In this document: positions 57,771 to 64,000 of the stretch, one piece after another
Position numbering within the stretch: the stretch's first letter is position 1
Layout of the letters: every line of letters starts with the position of its first letter
Assembly: GCA_017545325.1 (NCBI GenBank)
Contig: JAFWOX010000003.1
Coordinates: 22,997-86,996, forward strand
Source of the DNA: Oscillospiraceae bacterium
Lineage (GTDB): Bacteria > Bacillota_A > Clostridia > Oscillospirales > Oscillospiraceae
Direction of reading: 5' to 3'
Length of the DNA: 64,000 bases
Notes under the pieces: model-generated
Databases searched by the model: none
What the model was told of the DNA's origin: nothing
Seen by the model: the letters and a program-made list of their open reading frames with translations, nothing else
Translations under genes and position numbers: made by a program

Positions 57771-58622
57771 ATGAAAAAACGCGGACTGATCGCCGCCGGA
57801 CTCCTGGCGCTGCCGGTGCTGCTTCTGGCGCCCGGCTTCGGCGGAAGGAAAAAGGACCCCTTCCGTGGGCGCTTTTTCGCCCACCGGGGCCTGCATACGC
57901 CGGATAAACGGATCCCGGAAAACTCCCTGGCGGCTTTCGGCCGGGCGGCGGAGGCCGGTTACGGGATGGAGCTGGATGTGCAGCTCAGCCGGGATGGACA
58001 GGTAGTGGTGTTCCATGATGACGATCTGCGGCGGGTCTGCGGCAGGGAGGAGCGGGTGGATGCCCTGACCTGGCCGGAGCTTCACGCCTTGTCCCTCTGC
58101 GGAACGGAGGAGCGAATTCCTCTGTTTTCCCAGGTGCTGAACCTGGTGAACGGGCGCGCGCCCCTGATCGTGGAGCTGAAAAGCGGGAAGCGGAACCGGG
58201 AGCTCTGCAGAAAGACCCTGGCTCTGCTGCGGAGCTATTCGGGCGAAGCCTGCGTAGAGAGCTTCGATCCCCGGATCGTCACCTGGTTCCGGTTCCATGC
58301 GCCGGAGCTGCTTCGGGGGCAGCTTGCGCAGACTCCGGCAAGATATCGGGCCGGCGGGAATCCGCCCATCATGAGCTTTCTCCTGGGCAACACGCTGTTC
58401 AACTTCGCCGCCAGGCCGCAGTTCATCGCCTACCGGCTCGGGCAGAAACCCCTGCCCGTGCGCCTGGCGGAGGCCATGGGCGCCCTGCGGGTGGGCTGGA
58501 CCAGCCATGATCAGGCGGATCAGGCGGGCCTGGATGCGGTGATCTTTGAATTCTACCGGCCGGAAGTCCGGTTCGTTCCGGATAAGCCGTGGTCCCCGCT
58601 GCGCAAACGGAACAGCAAATAG
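57771..58622 (+). CDS. Glycerophosphodiester phosphodiesterase family protein
   Basis: 283 residues. An N-terminal hydrophobic segment (about 5-21) suggests membrane anchoring or secretion. FFAHRGLHTPDKRIPENSLAAF carries the first catalytic His-Arg and the Glu-Asn pair; ELDVQLSRDGQVVVFHDDDL provides metal ligands and the second His; LIVELKSG the third Glu/Lys block. It cleaves glycerophosphodiesters to glycerol-3-phosphate and an alcohol. GGGGGAGGGG ribosome site. It is probably co-transcribed with the MFS gene. Confidence 0.93.
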   Translation: MKKRGLIAAGLLALPVLLLAPGFGGRKKDPFRGRFFAHRGLHTPDKRIPENSLAAFGRAAEAGYGMELDVQLSRDGQVVVFHDDDLRRVCGREERVDALTWPELHALSLCGTEERIPLFSQVLNLVNGRAPLIVELKSGKRNRELCRKTLALLRSYSGEACVESFDPRIVTWFRFHAPELLRGQLAQTPARYRAGGNPPIMSFLLGNTLFNFAARPQFIAYRLGQKPLPVRLAEAMGALRVGWTSHDQADQAGLDAVIFEFYRPEVRFVPDKPWSPLRKRNSK

Positions 58623-58664
58623 CCAAAAAACGGGCGTCTGCCGAAGCAGGCGCCCATTTCTTTT
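58623..58664. terminator. Bidirectional terminator between convergent genes
   Basis: GGGCGTCTGC and GCAGGCGCCC pair around CGAA. On the minus strand it is followed by GTTTTTTGG, on the plus strand by ATTTCTTTT, so it can end both the GDPD and the PNPOx-like transcripts. Confidence 0.85.
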
Positions 58665-58676
58665 CGGGAGACTTTC

Positions 58677-59084
58677 TCAGAACTCGAAGCTCTCGAAGCC
58701 GCCGGCCATATCGGCGATCTCCGCATAGCCGTTTTCCACAGCCACGATGCCCAGCACATTGCCGGTCTGCTCATTATACAGATTCTTCAGGAAGGGACTC
58801 TTGGTGAAGGCGGCTTCGCTGGCCTCGGCGCTGTCATCCACCACGGCGGTGCCGCGGATGCGGATCCACTGGCGCTTCGCATTCATGGCGCATACCTCGA
58901 TGTTGGGGTTCGCAACGGTCTGCTTGAAGGACTGCTTCTGCTTGCCCATGCCGAAGTACAGCTTCCCGTTCAGGAGCATGTAGAAGCCGAAGGGGCGGAC
59001 CCGGGGCTTATCTCCGTCCGTGGTGGTGTAGAAGAAGGTACCGGCGTCCTTCAGAAAGGCGTCAACTTTTTCCAGATTGGTCAT
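58677..59084 (-). CDS. Pyridoxamine-phosphate oxidase-like FMN-binding protein
   Basis: 135 residues from the ATG 7 bp behind AAGGAGG. FFYTTTDGDKPRVRPFGFYMLLNGKLYFGMGKQK is the split-barrel strand set (described here by FFYTTT and RVRPFGF), and RIRGTAVV lies further on. This group of short PNPOx-like proteins binds FMN, F420 or heme; the exact cofactor is not visible. The reaction is unknown. Monocistronic by layout. Confidence 0.88.
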   Translation of the reverse strand: MTNLEKVDAFLKDAGTFFYTTTDGDKPRVRPFGFYMLLNGKLYFGMGKQKQSFKQTVANPNIEVCAMNAKRQWIRIRGTAVVDDSAEASEAAFTKSPFLKNLYNEQTGNVLGIVAVENGYAEIADMAGGFESFEF

Positions 59085-59175
59085 GTTCAAACCTCCTTAT
59101 GATTTTCGTGCGTCCAGTATACACCCTGAACACGGGAGAATCAACCGGGTAAACGGGATTCCCGCGGAAAGGGAA

Positions 59176-60003
59176 TCAAACGACGAAGCGCAGACCGCAG
59201 CCCAGATACTCGAGCCGATCTCCCAGAAGCTCCTTCAGGATCCGGTAGGGGCCTTCCCCGGTGCAGTGTCCCGTGAAATACCGGGAGGGAAACCGGGCCA
59301 GCGCTGCGCCCACCCGGCGGACGAAGTCCTCCGGCTCATCCCGCTTCAGGCCGGGATTTGTGAGATGAAAACCGGAGAATACCGCGTCCGGCGCTCTTCC
59401 CGCCAGCGCTTCCCCCCGGCGCAGGATATTGACGATGCCCCGGTGGGCGCAGCCTCCCAGGAGAACGAGCTTTTCCCCTTCCCGGATCAGCAGATCCTGC
59501 TCATGGAGAAAGTGATCGGGAATCAGGGAATCCCCCGCCTGTTCATACAGGGTGCCGTTGGAGCCGGGGGAGAGCTCGCCTTCCTCCGGATCCGAGAACA
59601 GGGTCAATCCCTCCCGGGGGGAGAAGATCCCCTCGGTGAGGCGCAGGCGGGAGGCGTATCGCGTGAGCAGGGTCGGGTCGGGGGAGATGCGCTTCATCCC
59701 CTCCTGTCGGCGGGAAAAATGCGGGGCGAAGGCCAGCCTGTGCAGGTATACCGGAGCATGGTCGTTATGCCGGATAAACGCCTCCAGCCCGCCGGAATGG
59801 TCGTCATGCCCATGGGAGAGGAAGGCAAGGTCCACCCGGGCCAGGTCGACGCCAAGGGCTTCGGCGTTGCGCAGGAGCAGATCCCCATCGGGGCCGAAAT
59901 CGAAGAGGATGCGCCGGCTCCCGGTCTCGATATGCAGGCTGAGCCCGTGGGCGCAGCTTACCGGCCCGCAGGCTCGATTCTCCGCCAGTACGGTGATGAC
60001 CAT
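59176..60003 (-). CDS. MBL-fold metallohydrolase
   Basis: 275 residues. SHGHDDHSGGLEAF is the complete zinc motif HxHxDH; GGCAHRGIVNIL and FSGFHLTN supply the later His ligands, and FTGHCTG the last. This arrangement matches the beta-lactamase-like group of 7,8-dihydropterin-6-methyl-4-aminobenzene phosphate synthase-type proteins of archaea and Clostridia. Substrate not known. It ends up 3 bp after the DegV gene, so the two are co-transcribed. Confidence 0.88.
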   Translation of the reverse strand: MVITVLAENRACGPVSCAHGLSLHIETGSRRILFDFGPDGDLLLRNAEALGVDLARVDLAFLSHGHDDHSGGLEAFIRHNDHAPVYLHRLAFAPHFSRRQEGMKRISPDPTLLTRYASRLRLTEGIFSPREGLTLFSDPEEGELSPGSNGTLYEQAGDSLIPDHFLHEQDLLIREGEKLVLLGGCAHRGIVNILRRGEALAGRAPDAVFSGFHLTNPGLKRDEPEDFVRRVGAALARFPSRYFTGHCTGEGPYRILKELLGDRLEYLGCGLRFVV

Positions 60004-60006
60004 GGC

Positions 60007-60891
60007 TCAGTCTGGGCAGCGGCCGCCGCAAAAATAGAATACCGTCAGCAGGCCCGGGCCGCAGTGCGCGCCGATGACAACGCCCAGCTGGGTGATGGTG
60101 ATCTCTCCCACCCGGGGATAGGCGCTTTTGATCTCGTCCCGGATATACTCGGCGTCTGCCAGGCAGTCCGCATGCAGGATATGGACCTCCGTTCCGGAGG
60201 GATCTGCTTTGGAAAAATCATGGAGGACGCCGTCCCGGATGGATTTCAGCGCCGCCTTGCGGCCCCGGGCCTTTTTCACCACGTCCAGTGTGCCCTTATC
60301 CGGAACGTACAGGACGGGCTTAATGCCCAGCAGGGAGCCAACCAGGGCGGAGGCGTTGGAGACCCGGCCGCCCATCTTCAGGTAATTCAGGTCATCCACG
60401 GTGAAGCGGTGGGCGATCCGGAGCTTGTTTTCCTCGCCCCAGGCGACGACCTCCCGGAAGTCCGCCCCGGCTTCCATACGTCGGACCATATTGACCACCA
60501 GAGTGCCGAGACCGCCGGAAATGCAGCGGGTATCCATGATGTACAGCTCCTGGTCCGGATAGAGGGGGCGTACCTCCCGGGCGGCGTTCATGCTGTTTTG
60601 ATAGGAAGCGGACATCTCCCTGGACATATCCAGGAAGATCACGTTTTTCCCGGTATCCAGCAGCTTCCTGAAGAACTCGGCGTAGGTATATTCATTGATC
60701 ATGGAGGTTTTCAGCAGTGCGCCGGCGCGCATCTGGGCGTACATGGCCGCCCGGCTCTCCTCCCGGCAGTCGTCCTCCTGCAGCTTGCCGTTCACGGTAA
60801 AGCTGTAAGGGATAAAGGGGATGCTGTGCTGATCCAGCCATGTGCGGGGAAGATCGGCGGTGGAGGAGGTGGCAATAATGTAATCCGGCAT
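60007..60891 (-). CDS. DegV-family fatty-acid-binding protein
   Basis: 294 residues. SSTADLPRTWLDQHSI at the start, LKTSMINEYTYAEFF, MSREMSASYQNS and DTRCISGGLG are the DegV landmarks. Family members bind a fatty acid and, as FakB, present it to the kinase FakA for phosphorylation and phospholipid synthesis. No fakA gene is in the window. AAGGAG ribosome site. It heads a two-gene unit with the MBL protein. Confidence 0.93.
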   Translation of the reverse strand: MPDYIIATSSTADLPRTWLDQHSIPFIPYSFTVNGKLQEDDCREESRAAMYAQMRAGALLKTSMINEYTYAEFFRKLLDTGKNVIFLDMSREMSASYQNSMNAAREVRPLYPDQELYIMDTRCISGGLGTLVVNMVRRMEAGADFREVVAWGEENKLRIAHRFTVDDLNYLKMGGRVSNASALVGSLLGIKPVLYVPDKGTLDVVKKARGRKAALKSIRDGVLHDFSKADPSGTEVHILHADCLADAEYIRDEIKSAYPRVGEITITQLGVVIGAHCGPGLLTVFYFCGGRCPD

Positions 60892-60926
60892 ATCGGGATC
60901 TCCTTGTCCATCAGATTTCGAAACGG

Positions 60927-60932
60927 ATTATA
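60927..60932 (-). promoter_or_regulatory. Extended -10 promoter of the degV gene
   Basis: Minus strand TATAAT preceded by TG one base upstream (TGCTATAAT), an extended -10. No good -35 hexamer is seen. It lies 36 bp before the ATG. Confidence 0.6.
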
Positions 60933-61057
60933 GCATATCCTATGTGAAAATACCATACATATCTGCAAATATTTGAAAAAGGCATTTCATTGCGGGGCTG
61001 CATTTCCCTGCCGGATGGAGAACCGTCCCCCTTGGCTCCCGACCGCCCGGGCCTGCG

Positions 61058-61086
61058 TTGCCAATTCCGGGAGGATATGCTAGGAT
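61058..61086 (+). promoter_or_regulatory. Promoter of the PAP2 gene unit
   Basis: TTGCCA (61058-61063), 17-bp spacer, TAGGAT (61081-61086), about 33 bp before the GTG start at 61119. Confidence 0.6.
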
Positions 61087-61118
61087 AAGGGCAAAATGCC
61101 GGGAAAGGGGGGGGATCC

Positions 61119-61904
61119 GTGCGTCGGTTTTGGGAGCGGGTCCGGGCCGTGCCCCGCTGGGGGTGGGGACTCGGCCTGCTTTGCCTCGCGCTGCAGTACG
61201 GCCTGTACCGGCTGGGGGCATACCTCAGCGCCGCGCTGGGCACCGCGTCCCATGCCTTCCCCTGCAAGCTTCCGGTGATCGACGATCTGATCCCCCTGGT
61301 GCCCGCCTTTGTCGTCATCTATCTGTTCTCCTATGTGTTCTGGGTCTGCGGCACGGCTGCGGTTACCCTGACCGACAGAAGGAATATTGTCCGTTATCTC
61401 ATCGGCTTGCTTCTGGCCTATATGGTCGGATTCCTGTTCTTCGTCTTCCTGCCCACCCGTATGGACCGGGCCGAGGAAGGCCTGCTGGAGCTGGGGAACC
61501 GCTCCGGGCTGTTCGATCGGATCCTGAGGATCGTCTATGCCGCGGACGGCAGGGGGGAGGCCTTCAATCTCTTCCCCTCCTACCATTGCCTGGCCAGCGC
61601 CTATTGTTATCTTGGCGTGCGGAAACAGCCGGAGATCTCCCGGGGCTACAGGCGCTATTCCCTTGTGATGACCGTTCTCATCTCCCTGTCCACGGTGCTG
61701 ACGAAGCAGCATTATTTCGCCGATGTGATCGGCGGGATCGGGATCTCCGTCCTCTGCTATGCGCTGGTTCGGAAGCTGGACCCGGGAAAACGGGCGGCAG
61801 AGGAAATGACCGGTTCTGTTGGCGGGCGTGGGGATAATGCCCCTTCCGGAAACCGGCATTCTGTGGTAGAATCGACTCAAAAACCGGGGAACGGAGGGAT
61901 ATGA
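61119..61904 (+). CDS. PAP2-superfamily membrane phosphatase/transferase
   Basis: 261 residues from a GTG behind GGGAAAGGGG. Five or six membrane segments. FPSYHCLASAYCYLG holds the second phosphatase motif (PSxH), and STVLTKQHYFADVIGG the third (S-x6-H-x3-D). The first motif is weak, as in the inositol-phosphoceramide synthase-like branch. It should remove or transfer a lipid-linked phosphate at the outer membrane face. The ATGATG at its stop overlaps the next gene. Confidence 0.87.
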   Translation: MRRFWERVRAVPRWGWGLGLLCLALQYGLYRLGAYLSAALGTASHAFPCKLPVIDDLIPLVPAFVVIYLFSYVFWVCGTAAVTLTDRRNIVRYLIGLLLAYMVGFLFFVFLPTRMDRAEEGLLELGNRSGLFDRILRIVYAADGRGEAFNLFPSYHCLASAYCYLGVRKQPEISRGYRRYSLVMTVLISLSTVLTKQHYFADVIGGIGISVLCYALVRKLDPGKRAAEEMTGSVGGRGDNAPSGNRHSVVESTQKPGNGGI

Positions 61905-62713
61905 TGTCGGATGGTTGGCTCTTTCGGCCCTTCAATATGCTGTTTCTCGCCGTGTTCGGCGCATTCCTTCTGCTGCTCATCCTCGCGGGCCTGCTCCTGC
62001 GGGGGAAGAGCGAGGGAGCGAAATCGGCGGCGCTTCTCTCAGCCTCCCTCGTTACCCTGATCGGATTTGTGTTATACAAGGTTTTCCTGTCCCGGGACGG
62101 CGGCTATGCCGAGCTGACCGCGGGGATGGGGGGCTTCAACTGGTGGGGGGAGCTGCCCCTGCAGCTCTGCAATATCAATATGCTTCTGATCCCCATAGCC
62201 GTTTTGAAAAAGAACCGGAGACTCATGGGCTTCTCCTTTTTCGTCGGCCCTCTCGGCGCGCTGATGGCCCTGATCATGCCCGCAAACGGGTTTGACGGGT
62301 ATTCTCTGCTTCTCCCGAGGATGCTGGGCTACTACGGGACCCATTTCATGATCCTGATCGAAGGCTTGGCCCTGGCCGCCTTCGGCCTGTTCCGTCCCCG
62401 CCTTCGGGATCTGCCGGGTACGGTCCTCACCATTCTGCTCATTGCCTTTGCCGCCTTTGCCGTCAGTCTGCTTCTTCGGTGGAGCGGACTGCACCCCAAG
62501 GCCAACTATTTCTTCTCCGTGGAAACGGAAGGGAACTTCCTGCTGGAGCTTTTCCACCGCTGGATCCCGGTCCCGTTTCTGTATCTGATCCCCAGCTGCC
62601 TGATCCTTCTGCCCTATATGATCCTGGTGACCATCCCCTTTGAGGCGGCGGAGCGGGCGAGGCGGAGGAAGGAAACCGGGAGCATAGCTGAGGAAGCTTT
62701 AAGCGGGCTATGA
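61901..62713 (+). CDS. YwaF/TIGR02206-like membrane protein
   Basis: 270 residues with seven or eight membrane segments. GGFNWWGELPLQLCNINMLLIPIAV and LGYYGTHFMILIEG are typical of the TIGR02206 (YwaF, TMEM164-like) family, whose members may be acyltransferases; the conserved Cys in QLCN and His in THF are kept. The start is either of two adjacent ATG codons (61901 or 61904). Its stop overlaps the next start by 4 bp. Confidence 0.85.
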   Translation: MMSDGWLFRPFNMLFLAVFGAFLLLLILAGLLLRGKSEGAKSAALLSASLVTLIGFVLYKVFLSRDGGYAELTAGMGGFNWWGELPLQLCNINMLLIPIAVLKKNRRLMGFSFFVGPLGALMALIMPANGFDGYSLLLPRMLGYYGTHFMILIEGLALAAFGLFRPRLRDLPGTVLTILLIAFAAFAVSLLLRWSGLHPKANYFFSVETEGNFLLELFHRWIPVPFLYLIPSCLILLPYMILVTIPFEAAERARRRKETGSIAEEALSGL

Positions 62714-63369
62714 GCAAAGGAAAACAATTCCTCGACAGATGGAAGACCGATTATGATTTCAAAACGGTCACGGGAGCATTCAGCTCCCTTGCCATGACCG
62801 TGGTCTTCGCGTTGTATAATGGGTTTCTCGGCGTCCGGCATTCTTCTTTGTGGCATGGAACCATCTGCGTTTATTATATCGTGCTCACGGGTCTGCGCGG
62901 GGTCATTATCACGGCAAGAAAAAGGCTCGCTCCGGCTGACGGACGGGAGGATGCGGGAAATAAAGCCTATATCCTGGCGGCGGCCCTGCTACTGCTTCTG
63001 AATCTGAGCCTGGTTATCCCCGTAACCCTGATGGTCAGACAGCAGAAGCCCGTCAGCCTGACATTGATCCCGGCGATAGCCATGGCGGCTTATACGACGT
63101 ATAAGGTCATCATGGCTTCCATCAATCTGAAAAGAAGAAACAGGTCGGCCGACAGCCTGATCAGGCTGCTCCGTACGATCGGGTTTATCGATGCGCTCGT
63201 ATCGATCCTTGTGCTTCAGAATACGCTGATCATGGTCAATACAAATGGCGAGGATGGGGAAATGCTGCCGTTGACGGCCATCACAAGCGCAGCGGTTATG
63301 GTGACGGTCCTGCTTCTGTCTGCCGCCGCGATCATCAAAGGGATCGCCCGCGCCAAAAACCGGAAATAA
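62710..63369 (+). CDS. Six-pass membrane protein of unknown function
   Basis: 219 residues, about six membrane segments (roughly 18-42, 45-65, 81-104, 112-134, 146-172, 183-208). The base composition is lower in G+C than its neighbours, so recent acquisition is possible. Nothing matches a family I know. It is translationally coupled to the YwaF-like gene (ATGA) and ends a three-gene set of membrane proteins. Confidence 0.72.
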   Translation: MSKGKQFLDRWKTDYDFKTVTGAFSSLAMTVVFALYNGFLGVRHSSLWHGTICVYYIVLTGLRGVIITARKRLAPADGREDAGNKAYILAAALLLLLNLSLVIPVTLMVRQQKPVSLTLIPAIAMAAYTTYKVIMASINLKRRNRSADSLIRLLRTIGFIDALVSILVLQNTLIMVNTNGEDGEMLPLTAITSAAVMVTVLLLSAAAIIKGIARAKNRK

Positions 63370-63445
63370 GCTGCCAGTCAATGGGAACGGATCTCAAAGA
63401 CTTCCTCTTCCGCCCTTTTGCCCGATGCTGGACTCCAAATGAAGA

Positions 63446-63478
63446 CCGGACTGCTGAGATTTCAGCAGTCCGGCGTTT
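63446..63478 (+). terminator. Terminator after the membrane-protein operon
   Basis: CCGGACTGCTGA and TCAGCAGTCCGG pair perfectly around a short loop and are followed by CGTTTT. It lies between convergent genes and may serve both. Confidence 0.85.
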
Positions 63479-63515
63479 TATGCTCTTGTCCGGTTATCCG
63501 CGGTTTCAGCTGACC

Positions 63516-64000
63516 TTACTTTGCCTTTGCACTGACGCCGACGGCGTCATAGCCGCCCCAGGTCCCGCCGACGTAGGCCCGGACGGTGTAATAATAGGTG
63601 GTACCGGCCTTGAGGTCCGTGCTCTTGTCCGTATAGGAAGTACCGGTGACGGTATTGGTGAGGCGGGTCCAGCTGGTCGCTCCGGCGGCCTTGCGGTACA
63701 CGGCGTACTTCGTCGCCCCGTTCACCGGCTTCCAATTCACCGTGATCTGCCCGGCGGAAGCGGCGGCGCTCACCAGAACCGGAATATCGGAGGCCTTTGC
63801 ACTGACGCCGGCGGCGTCATAGCCGCCCCAAGCGCCGCCCACATAGGCCCGGACGGTGTAATAGTAGGTGGTACCGGCCTTGAGGTCCGCGCTTTTGTCC
63901 GTATAGGAAGTACCGGTGACGGTATTGGTGAGGCGGGTCCAGCTGGTCGCTCCGGCGGCCTTGCGGTACACGGCGTACTTCGTGGCGCTGGTGACGGCGC
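63516..64000 (-). CDS. Fibronectin type III repeat protein, C-terminal end (partial)
   Basis: The minus-strand frame is open to the right edge; only the last 160 or so residues are visible. They are FN3-type modules of about 90 residues, carrying repeats of ITVNWKPVNGATKYAVYRK, TSYTDKSADLKAGTTYYYTVRA and a WGGYDA...VSAKA tail. The modules are near-identical at DNA level with a 270-bp period. Such arrays serve as spacers in extracellular enzymes or adhesins. The catalytic or anchoring part lies outside the window. Confidence 0.88.
   Translation of the reverse strand, partial: AVTSATKYAVYRKAAGATSWTRLTNTVTGTSYTDKSADLKAGTTYYYTVRAYVGGAWGGYDAAGVSAKASDIPVLVSAAASAGQITVNWKPVNGATKYAVYRKAAGATSWTRLTNTVTGTSYTDKSTDLKAGTTYYYTVRAYVGGTWGGYDAVGVSAKAK
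63601..63990. repeat. 270-bp tandem repeat inside the FN3 gene
   Basis: The block at about 63601-63720 recurs at about 63871-63990 with very few changes (for example gtgctcttgtccgtat against gcgcttttgtccgtat). High identity at synonymous sites indicates recent duplication or gene conversion, so copy number may vary. Confidence 0.85.

Overview
The window reads as a GC-rich (about 60% by eye), Gram-positive-type chromosome, most likely a member of the Clostridia close to Oscillospirales/Oscillospiraceae. The support is indirect: meso-DAP-type MurE, a PASTA-domain class B PBP, a complete mraZ-to-ftsZ division cluster, DegV, BlaI/M56 and PadR regulators, lipoboxes instead of outer-membrane features, AAGGAGG ribosome sites, and sigma-A promoters of TTGACA-17-TATAAT type. 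No rRNA, CRISPR, transposase, integrase or prophage gene was seen. Two tRNA genes (Thr, Asp) lie at 4.1-4.3 kb.

Layout. 0-4 kb: redox and metabolic genes on +, namely flavodoxin, a Cys glutathione peroxidase, a membrane protein, an MBL hydrolase fused to rubredoxin, and a UroD/MtaA-like protein. 4.1-6.7 kb (-): the tRNA pair, then a translationally coupled operon of SGNH hydrolase, DUF4358 lipoprotein and RluA pseudouridine synthase. 6.9-13.1 kb: cyclophilin, U32 peptidase, ModE-like regulator, DUF1294, FAH-family enzyme, 3-methyladenine glycosylase, an SDR lacking its catalytic Lys, and GreA. 13.2-18.7 kb (-): a second UroD/MtaA-like protein with a glycyl-radical activase, an aminotransferase and a HyuA-like protein.

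18.7-31.6 kb is the division and cell-wall (dcw) cluster: mraZ, rsmH, ftsL, a PASTA PBP, murE, mraY, ftsW, murG, murA, ftsQ, ftsZ. It lacks murD, murC, murF, murB and ftsA. Its roughly 560-bp upstream region carries DnaA boxes, a perfect SOS-type GAAC-N4-GTTC palindrome, a consensus-like promoter and 10-bp-phased MraZ-type repeats.

31.7-41.8 kb: two alpha/beta hydrolases, a GH127 arabinofuranosidase, a livJHMGF amino-acid ABC transporter, and AsnA. 42.4-51.7 kb is the most unusual block: a PadR-controlled, translationally coupled operon with two small membrane-anchored proteins, three FtsX-like permeases, one ABC ATPase, and a multi-pass membrane protein whose cytoplasmic tail resembles a decayed ABC nucleotide-binding domain. 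51.7-64 kb: flavoredoxin-like protein, BlaI/M56 pair, uracil permease behind a leader terminator, MFS carrier, GDPD, PNPOx-like protein, MBL protein, DegV, three coupled membrane proteins (PAP2, YwaF-like, unknown), and the end of a fibronectin-III-repeat protein running off the window.

The parts most worth following are the 42.4-51.7 kb transporter-like operon and the control region ahead of mraZ.
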